Below, piece after piece: positions 46,289-55,997 of a DNA stretch of 64,000 nt. The notes below the pieces were generated by a model, which had not been told where the DNA came from, made no database searches, and was given only the letters and a program-made list of their open reading frames with translations. This stretch comes from Mesorhizobium onobrychidis (GTDB taxonomy: Bacteria > Pseudomonadota > Alphaproteobacteria > Rhizobiales > Rhizobiaceae): assembly GCF_024707545.1 (NCBI RefSeq), contig NZ_CP062229.1:806001-870000 (forward strand). The letters are read 5' to 3'. Position 1 is the first letter of the stretch. Every line of letters starts with the position of its first letter. The position numbers and the translations under genes are program-made.

Positions 46289-48328
46289 TCAGCCCGTGCG
46301 TCGGGCGGGATGCTGGTCCGAACCGCCATCCAGCCACGCGATGTCGTCAGGCGAAAGCGCAATGTCGAGAGCCTGCAGGCTGTCCTCCAGTTCGTCGAGC
46401 GTGCGTGGGCCGATCAGGGGGACGGACGGGAACGGCTGGGCCAGGACATAGGCGAGCGCGACATGGATCGGGCTCTTGCCCAGCCTGTTGGCGAGTTCGA
46501 TCGCCCGGTCGCGGCGGCCGAAATTCTTTTCCGAGTACCAGACCCGGACCAGCTCTTCATTGTCGCGCTGGTCGCGCCCGGCGCGGCCGGTGAAGAAACC
46601 CCGGCCCTGGCTCGACCAGGCGAAATTGGGCATCTGCCGGGCGGTCAGCCAGGCCTTCCATTCATCGCTCGACGATGTGACGCAACCCGGCCAGATCGGC
46701 ACCAGCATTTCGGCCAGCGAAAAATTGTTCGAAAGCGCGCCAGGCTTTTGCTTGCCGGTCCGCTCGGCATAGGCAATAGCCTCGTCCATGCGTTCCCTCG
46801 TCCAGTTCGAGCCGCCGAACGGACCGCGAATGCGGCCAGCCCTGACCTCCCTGTCCATTGCGTCGACGAATTCGTCGACCGGCACGTCCGGATCGTCGCG
46901 GTGCATGAAATAGACATCGACATGATCGGTCTGCAGCCGGTCGAGCGACTGGGTGAGCTGCTTGCCGATCACATCGGGATAGCAGAGCGGGGTGTGCGCG
47001 CCCTTGCCGATGACTACCGATTGCTCACGCATGTCGCGGTTCTTCAACCACTGGCCGAGCAACGTTTCGGTGTAGCCGCTACCATAGATGAAGGCCGTGT
47101 CGAAGACGTTGCCGCCGGCTTCGAAATAGGCATCGAGCAGGATCATGCCCGAGGAGAACGTGCGAAAATCCTCGAAGCCGAGCGCCAGGCACGAGGCCGG
47201 CCGCGGCAGGCCTGGAATTTCGCGCTTCGGGATGGTGGTGCCGCCGGAGCGCAGCCGCCGGCCGGAGATGGTGTTGACGCGTTTTTCGGGCTTCTCGATC
47301 TCGTATTCGAGCCCGATGGCGGCACGCCATCTGTCGAGGACGCGCAGATTGCCGAGGCTGTCGGCCCAGCCCATACCCGGCCAGGCAAACTCCTGCTTTC
47401 CGGCCAGGATCGCCTCGCCGGCGGCGTCGACCTCGAAGGCGTAGAGCCAGCGGTCTTCCCTGACCTCTACCGCCTCTTCGCCGTCCGGACGGATAATGCG
47501 GATTTCGCTGGTGCCGCCTTCCCTACCGCTGGCATACCAGAAATCCGAGATCTCGATGCGGCCCTTGGTGCCGAGGATGCGCAGGACGTTGTCCTGCGCG
47601 AGCGAGATGCCGCAGGAGACTTCGGCGACGATGCCGCTGGGAAAATGCAGCAGCGCCGAAGCCCATTCGTCGACGCCGGACTGGCCGAGATGCGCCGCAC
47701 CCGCCACCTTGTCCGGTTCTGCGAAGGGTTTTCCCAATGCTGCCCCGGCAATCAGCCGCGCCATCGAAACGGGATAGCCGCCGACATCCAGAATGCCGCC
47801 CCCGCCGAGATCGCTCGCGTAGAGCCGGTGTTCCGGCATGAAATCAGGCATGGCGAAGCCGAAGCTCGACTTCACCATGCGCACCTCGCCGATCGTGCCG
47901 GACCTGATCAGCTCGACCAGCTTTGCCGTCTGCGGATGCAGCCGGTACATGAAGGCTTCGCCGAGAAAGGTGCCGGCCTTGCGCGCAGCATGGACCATCG
48001 CGTCGGCCTCGAAGGCGGTCAGCCCCATCGGCTTTTCGCAAAGCACATGCTTTCCGGCCTCGGCCGCCCTGATCGCCCATTCGGCGTGGCTGGGGTGCGG
48101 CGTTGAAATGTAGATCGCGTCGACGTCCGGATCCGTGAGCAAAGCCTCGTAGCCGTCGAGGATGCGGGCACCGGGGAAGTTTTCAGCGAGGCCTGATTTG
48201 CCGGGATTACGTGCGCCGAGCGCAACCAGTGTGCCGGTATGCGAATGGGCGACGCCGCCGGCAAAGGCCTTGGCGATGGTGCCAGGCCCGAGAATGCCCC
48301 AGCGAATTTTTCGTGGTTCGGACGTCAT
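46289..48328 (-). CDS. Fused Gfo/Idh/MocA dehydrogenase and aldo/keto reductase
   Basis: The protein has 679 residues and two complete enzymes in one chain. Residues of about 1-345 are a Gfo/Idh/MocA NAD(P)-dependent sugar dehydrogenase (Rossmann GILGPGTIAKAF; E98-K99-P100 in CEKPMG). Residues of about 352-679 are an aldo/keto reductase with an intact tetrad: D410 and Y415 in VFDTAFIYGSG, K442 in VVIGKGAH, H476 in YFMHRDDP. No stop or frameshift separates them. Position after the sugar ABC importer suggests two oxidoreduction steps on the imported compound, for example epimerisation by oxidation and reduction; this is inference. Confidence 0.92.
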   Translation of the reverse strand: MTSEPRKIRWGILGPGTIAKAFAGGVAHSHTGTLVALGARNPGKSGLAENFPGARILDGYEALLTDPDVDAIYISTPHPSHAEWAIRAAEAGKHVLCEKPMGLTAFEADAMVHAARKAGTFLGEAFMYRLHPQTAKLVELIRSGTIGEVRMVKSSFGFAMPDFMPEHRLYASDLGGGGILDVGGYPVSMARLIAGAALGKPFAEPDKVAGAAHLGQSGVDEWASALLHFPSGIVAEVSCGISLAQDNVLRILGTKGRIEISDFWYASGREGGTSEIRIIRPDGEEAVEVREDRWLYAFEVDAAGEAILAGKQEFAWPGMGWADSLGNLRVLDRWRAAIGLEYEIEKPEKRVNTISGRRLRSGGTTIPKREIPGLPRPASCLALGFEDFRTFSSGMILLDAYFEAGGNVFDTAFIYGSGYTETLLGQWLKNRDMREQSVVIGKGAHTPLCYPDVIGKQLTQSLDRLQTDHVDVYFMHRDDPDVPVDEFVDAMDREVRAGRIRGPFGGSNWTRERMDEAIAYAERTGKQKPGALSNNFSLAEMLVPIWPGCVTSSSDEWKAWLTARQMPNFAWSSQGRGFFTGRAGRDQRDNEELVRVWYSEKNFGRRDRAIELANRLGKSPIHVALAYVLAQPFPSVPLIGPRTLDELEDSLQALDIALSPDDIAWLDGGSDQHPARRTG

Positions 48329-48397
48329 CTCAAATCTCCTTGGGGTCGCCTCGGCGTCGCGAGTTGGTGAAAGAAAAATTGGCGTGTCTTAGTTTTG

Positions 48398-48468
48398 TGC
48401 ATGCCGTTGTCCCAAAACCGCTGCGCACCTCGGTTCCCGCCCGAGGGCACGCTTTTGGGCGACATGCA

Positions 48469-48469
<1 letters not shown>
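48398..48469. repeat. Family D palindrome between ABC ATPase and fused dehydrogenase
   Basis: TGCATGCCGTTGTCCCAAAA at the left and TTTTGGGCGACATGCA at the right form the family D arms. The loop is enlarged by a CTCGG...CCGAG hairpin. It lies within the ABC operon just after the ATPase stop codon and could stabilise the upstream mRNA. Confidence 0.8.
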
Positions 48470-49572
<1,103 letters not shown>

Positions 49573-49579
49573 GCTGATC

Positions 49580-50431
49580 CTATTTGATGGCGCCGGCGGC
49601 AATGCCGGCGACGAAATGGCGCTGCAAGAGCACGAACACGACGAGCATCGGCACGGTAAGCATCACGGCGCCCGCCATGATGCCGCCCCACGACACTTTG
49701 GTGAGGCCGATCAGCGTGCCGAGCGCCACCGGCGCCGTCATCGCGCCGGGCCTGGAATTGATCAGCAGCGGCCAGAGATAATTGTTCCAGGAGGCAAGGA
49801 ACAGGATGATGGCGAGCGCCGCCAGCATCGGCCGCGCCAGCGGTAGTGCTACGAACAGGAAGATCCGCCATTCCTTGACCCCCTCGACCCGAGCGGCGTC
49901 GAACAGATCGCCCGGCATCATCGAGAAGCTCTGCCGCATGAACAGCACGCCGAGCGAATTGAAGAGCGGCGGCACGATCAGCGCCACCCAGGTATTGGCG
50001 AGCTTGAAGTCGCGCGCCACCATGATGAATTGCGGGATCAACACGACAGCATAGGGAAGCGTGATGGTGCCGAGGATGATCGCGACGACCACGCCCTTGC
50101 CGAAGAACTGGTAGCGCGCCAGCGCCCAGCCGGCCATCGAGGTGAGCAGCACCGACAGGAACGTATAGGTCACCGCCACCGACACGGAGATGCCGATGGC
50201 GCCGATGAAATTGGTGTCGCGCTGCAAATTGTTGACATTGTCGAGGAAATTGCCGTGCGGCAAAAGCTCGATGCTGGGACTAAAGATGCCTCTGTCGGGC
50301 ATGGTCGAGAAGATCACCATCATCCACAGCGGAAACAGCCAGATCAGCGCCAGCGGCGTCAGGAACAGATGCAGCGCGATGCTGCGTCCCAATCTGGCGG
50401 AGGAACGGCGAGAAGAGGAACGCGAGCTCAT
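49580..50431 (-). CDS. Carbohydrate ABC transporter permease, MalG type
   Basis: The protein has 283 residues with about six membrane helices. The cytoplasmic EAA loop that contacts the ATPase is DAARVEGVKEWRIFLFVALP. It starts at 50431, overlapping the end of the MalF-type gene by four bases. Together they form the heterodimeric channel of the importer. Confidence 0.92.
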   Translation of the reverse strand: MSSRSSSRRSSARLGRSIALHLFLTPLALIWLFPLWMMVIFSTMPDRGIFSPSIELLPHGNFLDNVNNLQRDTNFIGAIGISVSVAVTYTFLSVLLTSMAGWALARYQFFGKGVVVAIILGTITLPYAVVLIPQFIMVARDFKLANTWVALIVPPLFNSLGVLFMRQSFSMMPGDLFDAARVEGVKEWRIFLFVALPLARPMLAALAIILFLASWNNYLWPLLINSRPGAMTAPVALGTLIGLTKVSWGGIMAGAVMLTVPMLVVFVLLQRHFVAGIAAGAIK

Positions 50432-51288
50432 TTCGGGTCCCTCGTCAGCCACAGTTGCATCAGCGAGATGGCGATCGCCAGCCCGGCCATGGTGTAGGCA
50501 ATCGCCGAGGCGTAGCCGAAGTTGAGCGACTTGAAACCCTGGCGGTAAAGCAGCAGCCCGAGCGTTTCGGTGCCGCCGCCCGGTCCACCGCGCTCGGTGA
50601 TCAGGAATGGCTCGGTGAACAGCTGCATGGTGCCGATGATCGACAGCACGGCGCAGAACACGATGATCGGCTTGAGCAGCGGCAGCGTGATGTAGAAGAA
50701 CTGCTTGAGCTTGCTGACGCGGTCCAGCGTCGCCGCCTCGTAGACATCCTGGGGGATGGATTGCAGGCCGGCGAGCAGGACGATGGCGTTGTAGCCGGCC
50801 CAGCGCCAGGTCACCGCGATCATGATGACCGCCATCGCCGGGGTGACGTTGGAAAACCAGTCGATTCGCGGCAGGCCGACGCTGTTGAGCAGCTTGTTGA
50901 TGATGCCGTAATCGAGGTTGAACATCAGCCGGAACACCGCCGAATAGGCGACTTCGCCGACCACGACAGGAGCGAAGAAGGCGAAGCGGAACAGGCCACG
51001 AGCCTTCAGCAGCGGCGAATTGAGCAGCACGGCCATCACGATCGCCAAGGTGATCATCACCGGCACCTGGATGACCAGAATGAGCAAAGTGTTTTTCAAC
51101 GCGTTGAAGAAGGCCGGGTCGCCGATCAGCCGGCCCCAGTTGAAGGTCGGCGCGAACCGCCACGGCACGGTGCGCGTCGCCTGGAAGGAGATCAGGAATG
51201 AGCTGATGATCGGCCACAGCCAGAAGATCGAGAAGATCAGCAGATAGGGCGCGAGGAAGCGATACGCCGTGGCGTTCTGATAGCGCAT
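50428..51288 (-). CDS. Carbohydrate ABC transporter permease, MalF type
   Basis: The protein has 286 residues with about six membrane helices. The EAA loop is EAATLDRVSKLKQFFYITLP. It is a short MalF without the large periplasmic loop of E. coli MalF. Its ATG at 51288 follows GAGGGCAAC. A 229-bp gap with a family B repeat separates it from the binding-protein gene. Confidence 0.92.
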   Translation of the reverse strand: MRYQNATAYRFLAPYLLIFSIFWLWPIISSFLISFQATRTVPWRFAPTFNWGRLIGDPAFFNALKNTLLILVIQVPVMITLAIVMAVLLNSPLLKARGLFRFAFFAPVVVGEVAYSAVFRLMFNLDYGIINKLLNSVGLPRIDWFSNVTPAMAVIMIAVTWRWAGYNAIVLLAGLQSIPQDVYEAATLDRVSKLKQFFYITLPLLKPIIVFCAVLSIIGTMQLFTEPFLITERGGPGGGTETLGLLLYRQGFKSLNFGYASAIAYTMAGLAIAISLMQLWLTRDPK

Positions 51289-51359
51289 CGTTGCCCTCCT
51301 TTGCCTCTCGTTTCTAGGTTTACCGGCCTGCTGTCGAGGTCGGCGCCGGCCTTGTCTTG

Positions 51360-51501
51360 CCTTCTCCCCTTGTGGGAGAAGGTGGATTGGCGCGCAGCGC
51401 CAAGACGGTTGAGGGGTGCTGGACGGAGTGCCGCTGGCGCCAAGCTGGAACACCCCTCATCCGTCGCCTTCGGCGACACCTTCTCCCACAAGGGGAGAAG
51501 G
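51360..51501. repeat. Palindromic intergenic repeat, family B copy 10
   Basis: This is a forward copy with the GTCGCCTTCGGCGAC hairpin. It lies between the substrate-binding protein gene and the first permease gene of the same operon, the position of REP sequences between malE and malF in E. coli. Confidence 0.9.
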
Positions 51502-51517
51502 GAGAGCCGCGTGAAGC

Positions 51518-52789
51518 TCACTCTTCGATCGGCAGGCCGGTCGCCGAGGCGATCTGGTTCGCGGCATCGTCGAGCGCCGCCTTGGCGTCGGGGTAGCCAC
51601 CGCCCAGATATTTGGTCTGCACCGCGCGGACGATGATTTCCGCGTCGCTCTGGAACGGCGTGCCGCGGCTGGGGACGACCTTGGGCAAGGTGCCGAGAAT
51701 ATCCTTCCACACCGCCTGGCCGCCCCAATAGGGCTGGCCTTCGGAGACATAGGGGTCATCGAGCGCCGAGATCAGCGACGGCACGAGGCCAAAACCCTTC
51801 AGCATCGCTATCTGGCCCTCGTTGGTCGCGAGGGAGTATTTCAGGTAGGCGTAGGCGGCCTCCTTGTTGTTGGACACCGAGGTGATGGCGAGCGAGGAGC
51901 CGCCGAGATTGGCGGCGCGCGGGCCGTCGGCGGTGAGGCTCGGCATCAGATAAACGCCCCATTTGCCACCGCCGTCGGGCGATTCGGTGCGTATGGTGCC
52001 CTCATACCAGCCGCCATACATCTGGCTGGCGACAGTATCGGCGGTGTTGTTGGTGATCTTGGTGCTCCAGTCGGCCGAGGTGATGATGCCGGCGTCATTC
52101 ATCTCCTTGATCTTGGTCATCGACGCCACACAGGCGGGCTGATTGACGGTGATCGACTGCCCATCGGCGGCGAAATAGGCGCAGCCCTGCTCGTTGGCGA
52201 TCATCCGGAAGAATTCGGAGTCGCCGTTGAAATCGGCATTGGTCATCTTCACACCAGGATTGGCCTCCTGGATCTTCTTGCCGGCGGCAATGAAATCGTC
52301 CCAGGTCTTGATCGAGGTTGGATCGACGCCGGCCTTCTCGTAGAAATCGCGGCGGTAGAACATCGCCACCGGGCCGGAATCCCATGGCATCGCATAGGCC
52401 TTGTCTTCCACTTCGAGTTCGGTGCGCTTGAAGTCGGGGAATTTCGCCTGGTCTTCGGCCGTATAGCCGAGCGTATGGAGGTCGACGAAGCAGTCCGGGA
52501 ACTGGCTCCAGTAGTTCTCGGCTTCGCCGTTCTCGATCGTCACGATATCCGGCAGCCCCTCGCCGCCGGCGGCGCAGCCGGCGATCGACTTGTCGTAGGT
52601 CGGGTTGTTGCCGAGATCCTGGACCGTGACCTTGATATCGGGGAACTGCTTGTTGAAACCTTCTATGGTGGCCTTCAGCGACGAAGCGGCGACGTTCCAG
52701 CTCCAGATCGTGATTTCGCCGGATTGCGCAAAGGCCGGGGCAGAGCCCAAGGCAAGCGCGAGCGCGGCGCAGGTCAGTATGGTGCGCAT
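51518..52789 (-). CDS. ABC transporter substrate-binding protein (carbohydrate family 1)
   Basis: The protein has 423 residues with a signal peptide (RTILTCAALALALGSAPAFA) cleaved before QSGEITIW. It has the MalE/UgpB-type two-lobe fold pattern (ITIWSWNVAASSLKATIEGF, YDKSIAGCAAGGEGLPDIV, YAMPWDSGPVAMFYRRDFYE). The ligand is unknown; the linked sugar dehydrogenase suggests a monosaccharide or polyol. It is the first gene of the operon and is divergent from an AraC regulator (106-bp gap). Confidence 0.93.
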   Translation of the reverse strand: MRTILTCAALALALGSAPAFAQSGEITIWSWNVAASSLKATIEGFNKQFPDIKVTVQDLGNNPTYDKSIAGCAAGGEGLPDIVTIENGEAENYWSQFPDCFVDLHTLGYTAEDQAKFPDFKRTELEVEDKAYAMPWDSGPVAMFYRRDFYEKAGVDPTSIKTWDDFIAAGKKIQEANPGVKMTNADFNGDSEFFRMIANEQGCAYFAADGQSITVNQPACVASMTKIKEMNDAGIITSADWSTKITNNTADTVASQMYGGWYEGTIRTESPDGGGKWGVYLMPSLTADGPRAANLGGSSLAITSVSNNKEAAYAYLKYSLATNEGQIAMLKGFGLVPSLISALDDPYVSEGQPYWGGQAVWKDILGTLPKVVPSRGTPFQSDAEIIVRAVQTKYLGGGYPDAKAALDDAANQIASATGLPIEE

Positions 52790-52895
52790 TGAAATCCTCC
52801 CATTTCATTTGCTCTCTCATCGCGAGCGTGCCTAGACTAGGCACTGGGGAAGGCTTGTCCGCGACAAAAGGAATAAAAAATTGGCGGAAAGTAAG

Positions 52896-53765
52896 ATGCC
52901 GGAAAGGCCGTTTTATCAGCCTGGCGCCAGCAGCGTGGAGGGCCTCCCGCTGCTGCTGCAGATGTTTCACACCCAGCCTCTGGTGATGCTGAAGCCGCAT
53001 TGGCATGCCCAGGTCGAGGTGAATTTCATCGTGTGCGGCGCCGTGCACTACCGCATGGATGAGCACGAGATCTCGCTTTCGACCGGCGACATGTGCCTGT
53101 TCTGGGGCGGCCTGCCGCACCAGATGGACGATGCGTCGGACGACGCCGTCTATGCCGGCGCGCATCTGCCGCTGGTGCACTTCTTCCGGCTGCACCTGCC
53201 CGCGGACGTCCGCAACCGGCTGATGACGGGCGCGACATTGGTGACCAATGCCACCGACCGGTCCGACAGCGACAATTTCGAGCGCTGGAACCGCTACGTC
53301 CGGTCAGGCGATCCGGGCAAAGCCGAGCACGCCGTCAACGAACTGCTGCTGCGGCTGGAGCGGGTGCGCTTCGAACCTTACCGGCTGGTACCCGAAACTT
53401 CGATCGAGCAGGAAGCAGGCAGCCCCTTCGATCAGCAATCCCTGCGCAATGTCGGGCGCATGTGCGACTTCATCGCGGAGAATTTCCTCTACGACATCGA
53501 CTGCGTGGACATCGCGGCGGCGGCCGACATCCATCCCAAATACGCCATGAGCATTTTTAAGAAATCGACCGGCATGACGCTCAACGAATATGTCAACCTG
53601 TTGCGGCTCAGCTACGCGCAGGCGCTGCTGATGCACCAGGACGCCAACGTGCTGCGCGTCGCCATGGACTCCGGCTTCGGCTCGCTCAGCGCCTTCAACA
53701 AGTCGTTCCGCAAACTGGCCGGCATGTCGCCGTCGGATTTTCGCAGGGGCGCAGGCGTCAGATAG
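52896..53765 (+). CDS. AraC-family transcriptional regulator
   Basis: The protein has 289 residues from the ATG at 52896; a TTG five codons upstream is possible. The N-terminal cupin-like sensor (PHWHAQVEVNFIVCGAVHYR, GDMCLFWGGLPHQM) is followed by the C-terminal double HTH (DIAAAADIHPKYAMSIFKKS, RVAMDSGFGSLSAFNKSFRK). The divergent layout with the substrate-binding protein gene suggests that it activates the ABC operon in response to the imported sugar. Confidence 0.92.
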   Translation: MPERPFYQPGASSVEGLPLLLQMFHTQPLVMLKPHWHAQVEVNFIVCGAVHYRMDEHEISLSTGDMCLFWGGLPHQMDDASDDAVYAGAHLPLVHFFRLHLPADVRNRLMTGATLVTNATDRSDSDNFERWNRYVRSGDPGKAEHAVNELLLRLERVRFEPYRLVPETSIEQEAGSPFDQQSLRNVGRMCDFIAENFLYDIDCVDIAAAADIHPKYAMSIFKKSTGMTLNEYVNLLRLSYAQALLMHQDANVLRVAMDSGFGSLSAFNKSFRKLAGMSPSDFRRGAGVR

Positions 53766-54112
53766 TCGATGCACAGCGCATAGCCACACCGGTCGATGCC
53801 GGCGCGCTCGATCAGGAATGTCGCTTGTATTGTAATTTGCACTACGGTCAGCCATCTTTTCTGGCAGGAGATGCACATGGCCACCAACGCCAGTTGAGCG
53901 CCCACGCAAAAACGCACCACCGGCCGAAGCCGGTGGTGCTCTCCGGATCAGTCTGTAGGGGCAGGACCGTTCCAGGGATCCCTTCGGATCGGGCTCAAAT
54001 GTCGGCTTTTCCTTGATCCGGGGCATCGGCCGAACAGATGAAGGAGCCCGCCAGCCGGGCAAGAATCTCGATCGTACAGTGCGCCGTCGCGCGCAGTGCA
54101 CGATTTGCAATT
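53766..54112. other. Gap between convergent AraC regulator and Gly-rich protein genes
   Basis: This 347-bp gap contains the terminator-like hairpin at 53914-53939. Several reading frames are open but none has a ribosome site or family pattern that I recognise. Confidence 0.4.
53909..53939 (-). terminator. Intrinsic terminator, minus strand
   Basis: The 11-bp stem GCACCACCGGC (53914-53924) pairs with GCCGGTGGTGC (53929-53939) around a CGAA loop (UUCG in the minus-strand RNA). On the minus strand it is followed by GTTTTTG. It probably ends the transcript of the Gly-rich protein gene at 54113-54475. Confidence 0.7.
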
Positions 54113-54475
54113 CTATTCGGCAGCGTCGGGAATTTCGCCGGAGGTGTCGCCGGAAGTCGCTGCCGGGTCATCTCCGGCCGTTCTTGCCAGGAACTTGTCT
54201 AAGGCCGCCTGCAAGGACAGGGTGGCCTGCGGCGAGGCCGGCGTCGTCGAAATGACAGCCATTGCATGAGCAATTCCCCGAGTGGACTTATCCCTGGCCG
54301 CCGCAGACGTTGCGGCTCCGTGTCCCTGCGATCCAGCCGCGGCCGAGTTTCCGCCGCTGCCGTTGCTTGCGCCGTTACCCTTCCCGCCGCCATTGCCGCC
54401 GGGTCCGGCGAGGACCGGAGACGCGACAAGGGCGAGAGCGGCGACCGTTGCGAACAGACTGGTTCGAGTTTTCAT
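54113..54475 (-). CDS. Small secreted Gly/Ala/Ser-rich protein
   Basis: The protein has 120 residues from the ATG at 54475, with a perfect AAGGAGG ribosome site. A signal peptide (KTRTSLFATVAALALVASPVLA) precedes a low-complexity GPGGNGGGKGNGASNGSGGN stretch and a short helical segment (ASPQATLSLQAALDKFLART). No family is recognised. The composition suggests an exported, disordered or cell-surface protein. Confidence 0.68.
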   Translation of the reverse strand: MKTRTSLFATVAALALVASPVLAGPGGNGGGKGNGASNGSGGNSAAAGSQGHGAATSAAARDKSTRGIAHAMAVISTTPASPQATLSLQAALDKFLARTAGDDPAATSGDTSGEIPDAAE

Positions 54476-54735
54476 AATTCCTCCTTCGAGCCGCTCTCCC
54501 GCCAGGATGGTTCCGGACCATGTATACGAGGACTCTCTAATATGATGGTCCACTACTTAGCCAGTTTGGTTTAAATGCACCTGCCCGCAAGGGACCTTGG
54601 TCCGAAATTGAAAGGCAAAGGTCCTAACTCTAATTGGGGGTATTCCGAGCAGCGAACAAAGCGGCTGCAGGCCACAGGCAGCCGGCAAGCGACAAGTTCG
54701 CTCCGTCTGTTGGGTGATGCCGTGCAGCCCAAAAA

Positions 54736-54764
54736 CGAAAAAGCCGCGGCGAACCGCGGCTTTT
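54736..54764 (-). terminator. Intrinsic terminator beside the tRNA-Gly fragment
   Basis: AAAAGCCGCGG (54739-54749) and CCGCGGCTTTT (54754-54764) form an 11-bp stem around CGAA; a T run follows on the minus strand. It lies 27 bp beyond the tRNA-Gly 3' fragment at 54791, where a terminator for an intact minus-strand tRNA gene would be expected. Confidence 0.8.
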
Positions 54765-54790
54765 CGATGCTTGATTCCCTTGGAGGAAAC

Positions 54791-54832
54791 TGGAGCGGGT
54801 GAAGCGATTCGAACGCTCGACCCCAACCTTGG
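54791..54832 (-). repeat. 42-bp duplicate of the tRNA-Gly 3' half (candidate attachment site)
   Basis: This stretch is identical to 60970-61011, the 3' part of tRNA-Gly including CCA, acceptor strand, T arm and variable region up to the anticodon. Identity stops within the anticodon (base 54833 differs from 61012). The two copies are direct repeats, as left by integrases that use tRNA genes. Confidence 0.88.
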
Positions 54833-55128
54833 TTAGGCTATGTTTGGTCGGAAGCCGGAAATAGCGGCGCTGCTGCGATATAAAGAGGTTACAAGCGCTC
54901 GCCTTGCTTCTAACGAATTGGTCGCCGCCACTGCGGCGTGTGTCACGTCAGTCGCCGGCTGAACTCAAATCCGCGACAGACGTCCACCGGCACAAAATCG
55001 GCACAACCAGCGGCGACGGCATGCCGGCAGGATGATTCGGCTAGGTGCCGCCCGCGCACGATTGCGAGCCGGATTAATCTGAAAGCTCCCTCTTGGGCGC
55101 GGTTTGGCGAGAATGGAAGCGAAAGCCG
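54833..55128. other. Left end of the island, no gene seen
   Basis: This 296-bp stretch between the candidate attachment site and the DUF2182 gene shows short A/T-rich tracts and no supported reading frame. Confidence 0.4.
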
Positions 55129-55989
55129 CTAACCGCTCATCCAAGGCATGTCGATCGCCCCGAACGACACAACGATTCCGAGGGCTATTAGCGCAATGCC
55201 CAAAGCACCTTCGAAGCGACGGCTACGCTGCAGCAGCTTCTCGACGAAGACGACCAGCGTCAACAGCAGCATCCAGGCGACGCTCATGACGCCCGCGGCG
55301 ACCAGCACGGCAAACAGCGCCCAGCAGCAACCAAAGCAATAGAGCCCGTGGCGCAGCCCCATCTCGAGCGCGCCAACCCGCCCGTCGCGCCAGTGCTGCG
55401 CAACGAAAGCGAGCGGCGAACGGCAATGGCTGAGGCAAATGTGCTTGAGGGTCGTGAATTGGTAGAGTCCGGCGACGCCAAGCGTGACACCGAGTGCGAG
55501 CGGCGCCCATTTCGAACGCTGAGGCGGATCGAGGCTCGTTGCAAACTCGCTGCCGAACTGGACCAGGACATACACGAGAAGGCCCGCCGCCGCCCAGACG
55601 AGCATGTAGCCCGCGACGAACATCCATGTCGGGATGGCCACGTGCTGTTCGCGCCTAGCCTGCGCCGCCGCGAACATAACGATCATGGGCGCCGCGGCCG
55701 GCAGCATCATAGCCGCCATCATCAAAGTCCATACAGCAAGAAAGGCGGCGGCGCCGGCGAGTGACCAGCCGTCGGCGGCAATTCCGGCCATCGCCATGCC
55801 GGCCATGCCTTCCATACCCTCCATCCCGCCGCGCACCGCAATGCCCATCGGCATATCCATGCTGAAGGTCTGGTAGAGCGTGAGCGCCCACGCCGCCGCT
55901 GTCAGCACGACGAGCGATGCGAGAAGGCCGAGCGGCATGCCACGCAAATTCCGGAGCCGCCACGATTTCCTGGGGAACGCGTCAGGCAT
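55129..55989 (-). CDS. DUF2182 integral membrane protein
   Basis: The protein has 286 residues from the ATG at 55989 with six to seven hydrophobic segments. The family core is WTLMMAAMMLPAAAPMIVMF; other landmarks are QFTTLKHICLSHCRSPL and GLRHGLYCFGCCWALF with paired cysteines. A Met-rich loop (GMEGMEGMAGMAMAG) could bind metal such as copper; this is inference. DUF2182 has been described as a predicted metal-binding membrane family. It follows the DUF1326 gene by 8 bp. Confidence 0.88.
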   Translation of the reverse strand: MPDAFPRKSWRLRNLRGMPLGLLASLVVLTAAAWALTLYQTFSMDMPMGIAVRGGMEGMEGMAGMAMAGIAADGWSLAGAAAFLAVWTLMMAAMMLPAAAPMIVMFAAAQARREQHVAIPTWMFVAGYMLVWAAAGLLVYVLVQFGSEFATSLDPPQRSKWAPLALGVTLGVAGLYQFTTLKHICLSHCRSPLAFVAQHWRDGRVGALEMGLRHGLYCFGCCWALFAVLVAAGVMSVAWMLLLTLVVFVEKLLQRSRRFEGALGIALIALGIVVSFGAIDMPWMSG

Positions 55990-55997
55990 CGGCACCC

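Noticed and set aside
46145..48106. A 653-codon open frame on the plus strand opposite the Gfo/Idh-AKR fusion
   Set aside because: It is the antisense of a gene with complete catalytic motifs. GC-rich codon usage keeps the opposite frame open; it has no family pattern or ribosome site.
53304..54110. Long minus-strand frame overlapping the AraC regulator's end
   Set aside because: Most of it is antisense to the AraC gene, and the non-overlapping part lacks a ribosome site and any family pattern.
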